Below are positions 8,090 through 16,476 of a stretch of DNA of 64,000 nt, in pieces (the first letter of the stretch is position 1; each line of letters starts with the position of its first letter). The stretch is from the NCBI RefSeq assembly GCF_036227105.1, contig NZ_CP109434.1, positions 3,042,001 to 3,106,000 of the forward strand, written 5' to 3'. The stretch is from Amycolatopsis sp. NBC_01488. GTDB lineage: Bacteria; Actinomycetota; Actinomycetes; Mycobacteriales; Pseudonocardiaceae. The notes under the pieces are model-generated. The model searched no databases, was not told where the DNA came from, and saw only the letters and a program-made list of their open reading frames with translations. The translations under genes were made by a program, and so were the position numbers.

Positions 8090-9589
8090 TTACTCCAAGC
8101 TTCTCTCGGTCGGTTCGAGCGGACCAGCCATCCTCGGCCCGGCGAACCGGCGTTCGAGCCTGCCCAGGCCGGTCCGTACCGGCTGGGCGAGCCATTCGCC
8201 GAGTACCACGCCCGCTGCCAGCGCAAGCCCGATTGCGACGGCCGTCATGAGCGTCGAGATGTCGCCACTGGGCTCGACCCCGATCCGATACAGACCACGG
8301 TAGGTCGACAGCCCCGGAAGCAGCGGAGTGATCCCGGACACGGCGACCACCAGTGGAGTAACCCCGAGCCGCCGGGCGAGCACGCCACCGCAGAACCCGA
8401 CGAGCGTCGCGGCGATCGCGGACGAGCTGACGCCGTCGAGCTGGGCGAGCATGAGCGAGCCGTAGACGGCGGCGCCGATGCCCCCGGCGGCCGCGGCGAC
8501 CAGCATCGCGCGCATCTTGGCGTAGCTGGCGAGCGCGAAGCAGCCGGCGGCGCCGGCCCCGCCGAGCACGACCATCGGCAACTGCAGCGCGGTCGACGTC
8601 GGCACGTCCGGCAGCGGCGTGCGCGGCAGGCCGAGCATGACCGCGATCCGCAGGGCCAACACCACGCCGGAGATCAGGCCGGCCGACATCAGGACGGTCT
8701 CCATGGTGCGGCCGGCGGCGGTGACGTTGTAGCCGGTGATGGCGTCCTGGACCGCGGAGACGGTGGAGAGCCCGGACAGCAGCACGGTGACCGCGGCGGC
8801 GACGACCAGCGTCGGCTTGTCCGTGGTCAGCACGTTGCTGCTGACGATGACCATGGCCGAAAGCGTCGCGACCAGGCCGCCGATCACCTGCTGGAAGAAG
8901 AACGGCAGCCCGTAGCGGTTCACGAACCGCCCGATCCGGTCGATGACCCCGCTGATGACGAAGGCGACGAGCGCGATGTCGAGCCCGCCCCCGAGCAGCA
9001 GCGTGATGAAGGCGGCGACCCCGCCCCAGGCGAGCGTCGCGGTCCAGCGCGGGTAGGGGTGCGTCGCCGAGGTGATCCGCTCCAGCTCGGTCTGCGCCTG
9101 CTCGGCCCCGATGTTCCCGCGCACGATCTGCCGGATGAGCTTCTCGGTCTCGGTCAGCCGCGTGTAGTCGAGGCTCCGGCTCCGGACGACGCGCAGCGCG
9201 GTGACCGGCGTGAGGTCGGTGCCCCGGTGACAGGTGACGGTGATCGAGGTGAAGATGACGTCGACTTCGCAGTGCGGCAACCCGAGGGCGCTCGCGATGG
9301 CGAGGATGGTGGCGGTGACGTCGGACGCGCCGGCGCCGCTGGCCATCTGCACCTCGCCGATGCGCAGGGAGAGGTCGAGCACGAAGTTGACGGTGGCCTC
9401 GTCGGGCAGCTGAGGCCCCATGGCCTCGTCGGCGTCGACGGCGGGCAGCTCACCGGTGGGAGCTTCGAGAACGTGCCACGGACGGCCGCGCAGAAGGTTG
9501 GGCCGGTGCGTCCGGGGCCGTGAGGCGGGTGGTTCCAGCACCGGCCATCTGGTCGCCTTGCCCTCGTTGGTGCGCTCGTTGATCTTCAT
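8090..9589 (-). CDS. ThrE-type threonine/serine exporter, fused two-domain form
   Basis: 499 residues from the ATG at 9589 (MKINERTNEG); AGGAGGTGG lies just upstream, whereas the longer open frame to 9685 has no such site. The N-terminal half is the cytoplasmic/membrane ThrE domain (DUF1212): FVLDLSLRIGEVQMASGAGASDVTATI, then several membrane helices. The C-terminal half is the DUF3815-like membrane domain (GFCGGVLARRLGVTPLVVAVSGITPLLPGL). Corynebacterium ThrE, the prototype, exports threonine and serine. About ten membrane segments are predicted. The gene stops 82 bases before otsA on the same strand and may be transcribed separately. Substrate specificity is inferred from the family only. 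Confidence 0.88.
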   Translation of the reverse strand: MKINERTNEGKATRWPVLEPPASRPRTHRPNLLRGRPWHVLEAPTGELPAVDADEAMGPQLPDEATVNFVLDLSLRIGEVQMASGAGASDVTATILAIASALGLPHCEVDVIFTSITVTCHRGTDLTPVTALRVVRSRSLDYTRLTETEKLIRQIVRGNIGAEQAQTELERITSATHPYPRWTATLAWGGVAAFITLLLGGGLDIALVAFVISGVIDRIGRFVNRYGLPFFFQQVIGGLVATLSAMVIVSSNVLTTDKPTLVVAAAVTVLLSGLSTVSAVQDAITGYNVTAAGRTMETVLMSAGLISGVVLALRIAVMLGLPRTPLPDVPTSTALQLPMVVLGGAGAAGCFALASYAKMRAMLVAAAAGGIGAAVYGSLMLAQLDGVSSSAIAATLVGFCGGVLARRLGVTPLVVAVSGITPLLPGLSTYRGLYRIGVEPSGDISTLMTAVAIGLALAAGVVLGEWLAQPVRTGLGRLERRFAGPRMAGPLEPTERSLE

Positions 9590-9767
9590 GATCCATCCAC
9601 CTCCTCGCTCTCTCCCTCGGACCATCGACGCCCACCCGCCGACCGTTGCACGGATCATGGAGTGGCGTCCACCACGTTGCCCCATGGTGGCCTGGAGCTG
9701 CGGATCCTGCCTCTCGGGAGGATCTTGGGACGAGCCCGATACACTGGGTGCGGCGCTCCGGCGCCAG

Positions 9768-9840
9768 GCCGCTATAGCTCAGCTGGTAGAGCATCTGTCT
9801 TGTAAACAGAAGGTCAGGGGTTCGAGCCCCCTTGGCGGCT
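9768..9840 (+). tRNA. tRNA-Thr, anticodon TGT
   Basis: A 73-nt cloverleaf. The acceptor stem pairs GCCGCTA (9768-9774) with TGGCGGC (9833-9839), and position 9840 is the discriminator T. The D arm carries AGCTCAGCTGGTAGAGC, the anticodon stem TCTGT/ACAGA encloses loop CTTGTAA with TGT at 9801-9803, and the T arm AGGGG-TTCGAGC-CCCCT is perfect. The genome continues CCG, so CCA must be added after transcription. It reads ACA codons, which are rare in this GC-rich window. Confidence 0.97.
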
Positions 9841-9924
9841 CCGGTAAACCCGCGTTCGCCCTGTGCTTTTCATGAAGTTCGGGCATATTTTGCTGTCGTA
9901 GCTGACCGCTGGGGCTGAAAAGTC

Positions 9925-10141
9925 ATCGCGGCCGTGCTGCTCGGCACCGCGCTCGTGTTCCCGCGACGGCCGACGCGGTCCCGACCCACCCGGCCCCCGC
10001 GACCGGCCTGCTGTGGTTCGACAGCGATCTGTCCGGCGACAATTCCGGGCAGCTGTCGCAGTGGACCCTCGACGGCACCGGAGCCGTCTACGGTCCCGAT
10101 CCGTGGGCGCTGGACTGCATCAACGGCACCCAGGCCTGCGA
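9925..10141 (+). pseudogene. Relic of a secreted protein (frameshifted)
   Basis: A signal-peptide-like stretch (IAAVLLGTALVFP) is read in one frame to about 9963. The sequence then continues sensibly only in another frame: TADAVPTHPAPATG, LLWFDSDLSGDNSG and WALDCINGTQACDGYR, ending near 10141. One missing base around 9962 would join them. Composition and the paired cysteines look like a mature secreted polypeptide, but no full-length ORF exists. The parent family is not recognised. Confidence 0.35.
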
Positions 10142-10229
10142 CGGGTACCGACCCGGACCGCCGGGTTCCCGACCTGCCGCCCGTCTGCCGTCTCGGTCGC
10201 GGCACCTGAGCGGTTGGCCCGTTCGATCG

Positions 10230-10370
10230 ATTGTGATCGCGAACGCCACCGCGAGGTGGGTCATCGGCGCGCCCGCCTCGTCAGCGAGCGGGATGAGTTG
10301 CTCCACGGCGCCGATTCGGCGCTCGTCGCTGATGCTGGTGAGCATTTCGGCGCGGCGGAGGTCAGCTGCC
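10230..10370 (-). pseudogene. Aldo/keto-reductase-like C-terminal fragment
   Basis: The minus-strand frame reads RRAEMLTSISDERRIGAVEQ and then LIPLADEAGAPMTHLAVAFAI. The pattern resembles the helix of aldo/keto reductases in which residues before the 'ALAW' stretch pack near the cofactor site. Nothing upstream or downstream in this frame continues the family, so it can only be a remnant. The similarity is from memory of the family pattern and needs a protein search. Confidence 0.3.
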
Positions 10371-10427
10371 GGTCCTTGCGGACGCGCCCGGTGAGCATCC
10401 CTTCCCGCCACCGTGCCGGGGCGGGAC

Positions 10428-11642
10428 TCAGCCGTGCAGGGCGCTGCCGGCCTGCCAGGCGTTCCAGCTGATGGCCCAGTCGCCGTGGCCGTTGTTGATG
10501 GCCAGTTGCGGGCCGCCCGAGTTGGTGATTTCGACGACGTCGCCGACGTTGAAGGTGTCGAAGAACCACTTGGCGTTCTCGGTGTTCATGTTGAGGCAGC
10601 CGTTGGAGACGTTGTCGCGGCCCTGCACGCCGACCGTCTTCAGGTTCTCGTGCAGGTATTCGCCGTCGTTGGAGATCCGGACGTCCCAGTTCTCCGGTGC
10701 CTTGTAGTAGCCGGGGTCGCCCTCGCACACGCCGTAGCTGCAGGAGTCCATGATCGTGTGGTCGACCTTCGACAGCACGGTGTGCGTGCCGTTGAAGGTC
10801 GGCGTCGGGCCCCGTGGCGGGGTGTCGACGGTCTTGCCCATGCTGATCGGCGCGGTCTTCACCAGCTGCCCGTTGTGGAACGCGTTGATCTGGTGCGTCT
10901 TGCCGTCGGCCTTGGCGATCCAGGAGTCGTGCACCTTGTAGGTGGCCGAGACGTCCTGGCCGCCGTACACGCCGCCCCCGATCGGCATGCCGAAGGTCGT
11001 GGTCTCGAGCTTCACGGTCGAGCCGGCCTTCCAGTAGTCCTTGGGCCGGAAGTGCACTTCGCGCTTGTTCACCCAGTACCAGCCGCCGTCCTGGGCGGGC
11101 GAGGACGTCACCTTGAAGGACTTCTCCACCGTGGCTTTGTCGGTGATGTCGTGGTCGAACTTCAGCCCGATGATCAGCCCGACGCCGAAATCACCCGACG
11201 CCGGCTGGAAGAGCGCCGGAGTGGCGACCCCGGCCGGCTTGAGCGTGTGCACTTCCCCGCGCTGCTCGCTCGCCGCACCCGCCTGGTTCACCGCGGTCGC
11301 GACCACCTGGTACGTGGCCGCGTACCGCAGGTGATCGGTGCTGGTCCACGTCGTCTTGTCCGGCGAGAGATCGCCCTTGACGGTGTTGCCGGTCTGCGGG
11401 TTCGTGACCGTGACCGCCTGCAACGTGCCCCCCGACGCCTTGACGACGATCGGGTCCTTCGGGCTCAGCTGGTCCCCGCCCTCGAACGCCACCGTCGCGG
11501 CCGGCGCCCCGGGCACTGTCGCCGTCCCGGCCGCTCCGGCTGCTCCGACCGCTTGCGCGACCCCCACGGTGTCGGTCTGTCCACTACACGCAGCCAGCAG
11601 TAAGGCCACCAGGCCGAGGCCGCCGATACGGATCACTCTCAC
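10428..11642 (-). CDS. L,D-transpeptidase lipoprotein (YkuD family)
   Basis: 404 residues. A lipoprotein signal ends LLLAAC, with Cys19 the lipidated residue. Two Ig-like domains follow (about 50-135 and 145-250), then a YkuD catalytic domain (about 250-375) whose active-site motif is His331 ... SNGC with Ser346, Gly348 and Cys349. This architecture matches mycobacterial LdtA/LdtB-type enzymes, which make 3-3 cross-links in peptidoglycan outside the membrane and resist most penicillins. The gene stands alone between the tRNA-adjacent decayed patch and a 420-base gap. The call is secure; the exact paralogue is not. Confidence 0.95.
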   Translation of the reverse strand: MRVIRIGGLGLVALLLAACSGQTDTVGVAQAVGAAGAAGTATVPGAPAATVAFEGGDQLSPKDPIVVKASGGTLQAVTVTNPQTGNTVKGDLSPDKTTWTSTDHLRYAATYQVVATAVNQAGAASEQRGEVHTLKPAGVATPALFQPASGDFGVGLIIGLKFDHDITDKATVEKSFKVTSSPAQDGGWYWVNKREVHFRPKDYWKAGSTVKLETTTFGMPIGGGVYGGQDVSATYKVHDSWIAKADGKTHQINAFHNGQLVKTAPISMGKTVDTPPRGPTPTFNGTHTVLSKVDHTIMDSCSYGVCEGDPGYYKAPENWDVRISNDGEYLHENLKTVGVQGRDNVSNGCLNMNTENAKWFFDTFNVGDVVEITNSGGPQLAINNGHGDWAISWNAWQAGSALHG

Positions 11643-12062
11643 GACCCATCAGACGTCCCATCCCCCGCGAAGTTGTGTCACGATCCGATCTCTGGAGGAC
11701 ATGTTGCCGCCCGTCTCGTCGCTCGTCGGGGGCATGAGCGTCTGCGGCGGCGAAGTCAACTCCGCCGAGAGGTCGGGCGCTGAGGCCCCCTCTCGCTCAT
11801 CTGCCCCAGACCGACGTTGGCGCGCTCGCCGCCCTGCCGCGGGACGACGTCCGGTGCTCTATGCCGCCTCGCTGGGCCCACCTCGGTGAACCGGCAGCCG
11901 CGATGCCCACTTCCCGGCGGGGGCGCGGCACTCGCCGACCGCTTGTCCCCCTGGCGAGCTACTCGCAACTGTCCACCGCACGGTGACGTTTCCCGCCCGC
12001 GAAATCCCTAGCGTCTTCCTGGCCGCGGTACCTCCGCCGCGGGTTCTCGCCAAGGAGTCGTC
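11643..12062. other. 420-base intergenic stretch
   Basis: It must carry the promoters of the divergent transpeptidase and CPBP genes. An open frame at 11701-11889 (62 codons, ATG with GGAGG only two bases away) is too poorly spaced and too compositionally odd for me to call. Nothing else recognisable. Confidence 0.4.
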
Positions 12063-12884
12063 GTGCGATTGTTCTTGCAGCTCGTGACCGTGGCCGCAGT
12101 GGCCCTCGCCGGCAGCCTGGCCGTTGGTGCCGTGCAGTGGAACGCCCCGCTCACCCTGGTCCTCGGGCTCGGCACCGCGGCACTGGCCGTGCTCGCCTAC
12201 CGGTGGATCGTCCGGAAGACCGAAGACCGCGTCCCGGTGGAGATCACGAAGAACCGCGCCGCTCTCGGCCGGGGGCTCCTCATCGGGGTCGGGTTGTTCG
12301 CCTGCGTCATCGGAGTCATCGCCCTCTTCGGCGGCTACGACGTGCTCGGCTGGGGTTCCGTCGGCGGCGCCGTCGCGCTGTTCGGGTTCAGCGCGGCCGC
12401 CGCCGTCACCGAAGAGCTGATCTTCCGGGGAATCCTCTTCCGGATCGTCGAAGGACGCATCGGCACCTGGCTCGCGCTGACGCTGACCGCGCTGCTCTTC
12501 GGCCTTTCGCACCTCTTCAACGCCCACGCCACCCTCTGGGGCGCCCTCGCCATCGCCGTCGAGGCCGGGGGCATGCTCGCCGCCGCCTACGCCGCCACCC
12601 GGAACCTCTGGGTGCCGATCGGGCTGCACTTCGGGTGGAACTTCGCCGAGGGCGGGCTCTTCGGCACCGACGTCTCGGGCACCAACGCCCCCGAAGGCCT
12701 GCTGCACGGCGTCATGTCGGGCCCGGCCGCGCTCAGCGGTGGCGAGTTCGGGCCGGAGGCGAGCGTCTTCTCGGTGCTGGCCGGCGTCGTCGTGACGATC
12801 GTGTTCATGGGGCTGGCCCGGCGCCGCGGCCACGTCGTGCCTCGCCGGGGACGGGCCGCCGCGACCGCTACTGTCCTCCCGTGA
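12063..12884 (+). CDS. CPBP-family intramembrane glutamic protease (Abi/CAAX-type)
   Basis: 273 residues from GTG 12063 (AAGGAG just upstream), about eight hydrophobic segments. The diagnostic CPBP motifs are present: EELIFRG with Glu117, Glu118 and Arg122; FGLSHLFNA with His150 and Asn153; and GLHFGWNF with His189 and Asn193. Relatives include Rce1 and bacteriocin-immunity proteases that cut within the membrane. Its stop overlaps the kinase start (GTGA), so the protease and the two-component pair are one transcript. The link suggests the protease acts in, or responds to, the same envelope signal; that is inference. Confidence 0.88.
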   Translation: MRLFLQLVTVAAVALAGSLAVGAVQWNAPLTLVLGLGTAALAVLAYRWIVRKTEDRVPVEITKNRAALGRGLLIGVGLFACVIGVIALFGGYDVLGWGSVGGAVALFGFSAAAAVTEELIFRGILFRIVEGRIGTWLALTLTALLFGLSHLFNAHATLWGALAIAVEAGGMLAAAYAATRNLWVPIGLHFGWNFAEGGLFGTDVSGTNAPEGLLHGVMSGPAALSGGEFGPEASVFSVLAGVVVTIVFMGLARRRGHVVPRRGRAAATATVLP

Positions 12885-14038
12885 TCGACGTCTGGCGGCG
12901 ACTCGACGTCACGGTCCGGGACCTCGCGTTCGCGTTGCTGCTCGCCGGCCTGGCGCTGATCCCGGCGCTGGGCGGCTACGGCACCCAGGTCGGCGACCTG
13001 CCGACGCGGCCCATGGACGGCCTCACCTTCGCGGTGGTCGCGCTCGAGTGCCTGCCGCTGGCCGTGCGGCGGCGGTGGCCCGCCGGCTGCCTCGCGCTCG
13101 TGTCGCTCGGGTTCGCCGTGGACCAGCTCGCGGGCTACCACACGGTGGCCGGCACGGCGTTGCCGATCGCGCTGCTGAGCGCGGCGGCGCACCTCGAAGG
13201 CTCCCGGTGGACGACGGTGGCAGTGGCGTCCGCGGCGTACGTCCCGCTGGCCGTCGCGCTCGCCCGGAAGGGGTCGACCGAGGGCGTGACCGGCTTCGTC
13301 ACGTTCTACCTGGCGCTGGGCCTCGCGTGGGGGATCGGCGCCTGGCTGCGGCAGTCCCGCGCCGCCGAGGCGGAACACCGGCGGCACGTCGCCGAGACCA
13401 CTCGCACCGCCGAACGCACCCGCATCGCGCGCGAGCTCCACGACGTCGTGACGCACCACGTGACGGCGATGGTCGTGCAGACCGAGGCGGCGCGCTACCT
13501 GACCGCCGCGCCGGAGCGGCTCGACCGGACGCTGACCGCGATCACCGACACCGGCCGGCTGGCCATTTCGGACCTCCGGCAGTTGCTCGACCTGCTCAAC
13601 CCCGGCCACGGCGCCGAACCGCCCACCGTCGGTTCGCTGCGGAGCCTGGTCGAGCAGACGCGGCGGGCCGGTCAGCCGGTCGAGTTCACCGAGTCGGGTG
13701 ACCAGGCGACGGGCCCCGCCGACGCCATGGCCTACCGCGTCGTGCAGGAAGCGCTGACGAACGCGCTCAAGCACGCGCACAGCAGCCGCACCGACGTCCG
13801 CGTGCGGCACGACGAGAAGGAGATCCTCGTGGCGGTAACGACTTCCGGGCCGCCGAAACTGTCGGTGCCGTCCGGTAGCGTGGAAAACGGGGGCGCCCCC
13901 GCGGGCCCGGTGGCGCTCGGCGGAAGCGGGCGCGGCCTGGCGGGGCTCCGCGAACGCGTCAGCGCGCTCGGCGGCGAGTTCTCCGCGGGCGGCGGTGACG
14001 GCGGCGGGTTCGCCGTCCGGGCTCGGATCCCGCGGTGA
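12881..14038 (+). CDS. NarL/DesK-type sensor histidine kinase
   Basis: 385 residues from GTG 12881, which overlaps the CPBP stop by four bases. Residues 10-155 carry several membrane helices with no large periplasmic domain. The dimerisation/phosphoacceptor helix (HisKA_3) has the sequence RIARELHDVVTHH with His187. The HATPase_c domain follows, with N-box VVQEALTNALKHA and a C-terminal GRGLAGLRERVSALGG glycine box. It would phosphorylate the response regulator encoded by the next gene, whose start overlaps its stop (GTGA at 14035). The signal is unknown and probably sensed within the membrane. Confidence 0.93.
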   Translation: MIDVWRRLDVTVRDLAFALLLAGLALIPALGGYGTQVGDLPTRPMDGLTFAVVALECLPLAVRRRWPAGCLALVSLGFAVDQLAGYHTVAGTALPIALLSAAAHLEGSRWTTVAVASAAYVPLAVALARKGSTEGVTGFVTFYLALGLAWGIGAWLRQSRAAEAEHRRHVAETTRTAERTRIARELHDVVTHHVTAMVVQTEAARYLTAAPERLDRTLTAITDTGRLAISDLRQLLDLLNPGHGAEPPTVGSLRSLVEQTRRAGQPVEFTESGDQATGPADAMAYRVVQEALTNALKHAHSSRTDVRVRHDEKEILVAVTTSGPPKLSVPSGSVENGGAPAGPVALGGSGRGLAGLRERVSALGGEFSAGGGDGGGFAVRARIPR

Positions 14039-14679
14039 TCCGGGTTCTCGTCTGCGACGACCAGGCGCTGATCCGCACCGGGTTCGCGACGATCATCGAC
14101 GCCCAGCCCGACCTCGAAGTGGTCGGCGAGTGCGCGGACGGGCGCACCGCGGTCGAGCTCGCCGGGTCGTTGCGGCCCGACGTCGTGGTGATGGACGTCC
14201 GGATGCCGGTCCTCGACGGCATCGAGGCGACGCGCCTGCTGGCCGGCGCCGGGGTGGCGCAGCCGGTCAAGGTGCTGGTCGTGACGACGTTCAACCTCGA
14301 CGAGTACGTGTACGAGGCGTTGCGCGCGGGCGCCAGCGGATTCCTCCTCAAGGACGCGCCACCGGCCCAGCTGCTGCACGGCATCCGCACGGTCGCGACC
14401 GGCGCCGCGCTGCTCGACCCGGAGGTGACGCGCCGCCTGGTCGGCAAGTACGCGGCCCGGATCCGCCCGGCCGCGTCCGGCGAAGTCGCTTTGGCACCAA
14501 GGGAACTCGAGGTGCTGCGGCTGATCGCGAGCGGACTGTCCAACAGCGAGATCGCCGGGACGCTGGTGATCAGCCAGGAGACCGTCAAGACGTACGTGTC
14601 ACGCATCCTGACGAAGCTGGACCTGCGCGACCGTGTGCAGGCGGTGGTGTACGCGTATCGGACCGGGCTCGTGAGTTGA
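14035..14679 (+). CDS. LuxR/NarL-family response regulator
   Basis: 214 residues. The receiver domain (1-120) has the acidic pocket CDD near 8-9 and phospho-acceptor Asp54 in VVVMDVRMP, plus the conserved Thr in VVTTF and Lys in FLLKDAPP. The LuxR HTH (about 148-208) has LAPRELEVLRLIASGLSNSEIAGTL in two runs, then ETVKTYVSRILTKL. It is the cognate regulator of the overlapping kinase and presumably activates its own operon. Confidence 0.95.
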   Translation: MIRVLVCDDQALIRTGFATIIDAQPDLEVVGECADGRTAVELAGSLRPDVVVMDVRMPVLDGIEATRLLAGAGVAQPVKVLVVTTFNLDEYVYEALRAGASGFLLKDAPPAQLLHGIRTVATGAALLDPEVTRRLVGKYAARIRPAASGEVALAPRELEVLRLIASGLSNSEIAGTLVISQETVKTYVSRILTKLDLRDRVQAVVYAYRTGLVS

Positions 14680-14768
14680 CCAGCGGAGCCTGCTCCACCC
14701 TGCGAGACGCCGGAAACTGTCGGTGCCCCGGTTTACGCTTCCCCCGAGTCCGGAACAGGGGAGGAACC

Positions 14769-15635
14769 ATGGCCACCACGTACACACTGGAAACGCCGGA
14801 AGCCGACGTCGTCTACGACGTGCACGGGCCCGCGCCCGCCGACAGTCCGAGGCCTCCGCTGCTCATGGTCGGGCAGCCCATGGACGCCGGCGGGTTCAGC
14901 ACCTTGGCGTCGTACTTCCCCGACCGGACCGTCGTCACCTACGACCCGCGGGGGCTCGGGCGCAGCGTTCGCAAGGACGGCCGGGAAGACCACGTGCCCG
15001 CCACCCAGGCGGGGGACATCCACGGCGTCATCCAGGCGCTCGGCGCCGGCGCGGTCGAGGTGTTCGGCAGCAGCGGGGGCGCCGTCACCGCGCTCGCGCT
15101 CGTCACCGCCTATCCCGATGACGTCCGGACCCTCGTCGCGCACGAGCCGCCGCTCGTCGGGGTGCTGCCCGACGCCGCCGCGGCCGAGCGGGCCGGGCAG
15201 GCCGTCCGGGACGCCTACCAGGCGCGCGGCTTCAGCGCCGGCATGGCGGCCTTCATCACGATGACCTCGTGGAAGGGCGAATTCACCGACGACTACTTCG
15301 CCCTGCCCGCGGCGGACCCGGCCCAGTTCGGCATGCCGCCCGAAGACGACGGCCGCCGCGACGACCCGTTGCTGACCGACCGCTCCCTGGCGGTGACCAG
15401 CTACCGACTCGACGTCGAGGCGCTGCACGCGGCGCCGACCCGGATCGTGATCGCGGTGGGCGAGGAATCCGCGGACGTGATGACCGGACGCACGGCACTC
15501 GCGACCGCCGAGCGCCTCGGCCAAGAGCCGACGGTCTTCCCCAGCCACCACGGCGGTTTCCTGGGCGGTGAGTTCGGCTACGCCGGCCAACCCGAAGCCT
15601 TCGCGCGGAAGCTCCGGGAGGTCCTCGAAGGCTGA
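14769..15635 (+). CDS. Alpha/beta-fold hydrolase
   Basis: 288 residues from ATG 14769 with GGGGAGG upstream. No signal peptide. The alpha/beta-hydrolase features are an early DPRGLGRS loop, the nucleophile elbow GSSGG with Ser102, and a terminal HHGGF histidine. The cap region is short (about 140-200). Such proteins in actinomycetes are esterases or related small-molecule hydrolases. It lies 89 bases downstream of the response regulator on the same strand and may belong to its regulon. The substrate is unknown. Confidence 0.8.
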   Translation: MATTYTLETPEADVVYDVHGPAPADSPRPPLLMVGQPMDAGGFSTLASYFPDRTVVTYDPRGLGRSVRKDGREDHVPATQAGDIHGVIQALGAGAVEVFGSSGGAVTALALVTAYPDDVRTLVAHEPPLVGVLPDAAAAERAGQAVRDAYQARGFSAGMAAFITMTSWKGEFTDDYFALPAADPAQFGMPPEDDGRRDDPLLTDRSLAVTSYRLDVEALHAAPTRIVIAVGEESADVMTGRTALATAERLGQEPTVFPSHHGGFLGGEFGYAGQPEAFARKLREVLEG

Positions 15636-15649
15636 CGTCACGGCGGTGG

Positions 15650-15814
15650 TCAGTGCTCGACGGGCTCGCTGGTGGACGTGGACACCGCCGGGCCCTGGCT
15701 CGGCGTGCCCGCCGGCGTCGTGGGGCCCGCCAGCGACAGGCCGGCCACCAGGGCCACCGCGACGAGGAAAAGCGCGGTGCGGACGAGCGCGGAAAAAGAA
15801 CAGACGACCATCAT
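15650..15814 (-). CDS. Small secreted or single-pass membrane peptide
   Basis: 54 residues from the tandem ATG at 15814 (GAGGAG upstream). Residues 6-32 form one hydrophobic helix (LVRTALFLVAVALVAGLSLA) followed by a Thr/Ser/Pro-rich tail ending SEPVEH. It could be a cleaved secreted peptide or a membrane-anchored stub. It converges with the hydrolase gene. No family recognised. An inverted GTTTCC element lies about 90 bases upstream. Confidence 0.5.
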   Translation of the reverse strand: MMVVCSFSALVRTALFLVAVALVAGLSLAGPTTPAGTPSQGPAVSTSTSEPVEH

Positions 15815-16221
15815 GGCAGGCTCCTCGCGAAAGGGGGATTTCAACGATCCGCGGAATTCGGGACTGCACTGATGGTGCGCGCCTGGACGTTGGCGCGACA
15901 AGGCGTTTCCGGTTGCCTGAAACGGCGTGTCCCGGAAACGGTCATGGTGACTTCGGTGCTCAGTGGGTGGTCATGACGGCGTCCTCGCAACGGTTTCTGC
16001 TTCTCAGAGCTTGATCGCCACCTCCGGCGGCTTCGCTACCGGCTCGCGCCGAGTGTCGTGTTTCTGACCGGTTTCCCGGCGGGGAGAATCCCACCGCCCG
16101 GCGGTCCGGTGCCTGCCGGACGCGTCAGAAGCCGGACAATGCGCGTGCTTCCCGCAACGCGTTTCGCGGGCTCGGCGACTGGTGGGCAGAAATGCCGAAT
16201 TCGCCACGCAGAGGAGCGATC
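15815..16221. other. 407-base intergenic stretch between divergent small genes
   Basis: Contains the 5' regions of the small secreted peptide (minus) and the 84-residue membrane protein (plus), the CGTTTCCGG inverted repeat listed separately, and another isolated GGTTTCCCGG copy near 16070-16080. No further coding sequence that I can support. Confidence 0.45.
15904..15940. promoter_or_regulatory. Perfect 9-bp inverted repeat CGTTTCCGG-N19-CCGGAAACG
   Basis: Arms at 15904-15912 and 15932-15940 are exact complements, and a third TGAAACGG copy lies between them. The same GTTTCC/GGAAAC half-sites recur upstream of the 340-residue gene at 18.9 kb. I infer an operator for a shared regulator, perhaps the nearby XRE-NB-ARC protein. 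Confidence 0.4.
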
Positions 16222-16476
16222 ATGAGTGCAGAACCGCAGTCACCGGCCGGCCCGGGCGCCGAAGTCCGTCCCTACAGCGAAGGCCGCCGCGTCGGCTACG
16301 GCCTGCTGTGGACGGCGTGGACCGTCGTCCTGGCCATCGGCGGATTCTTCCAGCTGGGACACGGCTCGGTCGCCGGCGGCCTGCTCTGCCTGGCCCTGTC
16401 CGCGCTGGCCGGACGCTACGCCTGGCGGATCTGGACCTGGCAGGCGAAACGGCTCATCTTCTTCATCGTCTACTGA
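16222..16476 (+). CDS. Small two-helix membrane protein
   Basis: 84 residues from ATG 16222 (GAGGAG upstream). A hydrophilic N-terminus is followed by two hydrophobic segments (about 28-45 and 49-66) and a basic, aromatic end (WRIWTWQAKRLIFFIVY). The last base of its stop abuts the stop of the convergent XRE-NB-ARC gene with no gap. No family recognised. Confidence 0.6.
   Translation: MSAEPQSPAGPGAEVRPYSEGRRVGYGLLWTAWTVVLAIGGFFQLGHGSVAGGLLCLALSALAGRYAWRIWTWQAKRLIFFIVY

Larger units (their letters stand above)
9841..10427. other. 587-base gap with decayed coding sequence downstream of tRNA-Thr
   Basis: No intact gene is visible. The stretch immediately 3' of the tRNA holds two coding-like fragments, listed separately: a plus-strand secreted-protein relic with a frameshift and a minus-strand oxidoreductase-like fragment. 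I saw no second copy of the tRNA 3' end that would mark an attachment site, and no integrase. The position next to a tRNA fits the scar of an eroded insertion, but this is inference. Confidence 0.5.

Noticed and set aside
8090..9840. Functional link between tRNA-Thr and the ThrE-like exporter
   Set aside because: They are divergent, with no T-box-like leader visible; adjacency is most simply chance.
11701..11889. 62-codon ORF in the transpeptidase-CPBP gap
   Set aside because: GGAGG is only two bases from the ATG and the encoded sequence is Arg/Ser/Pro-rich with no pattern.
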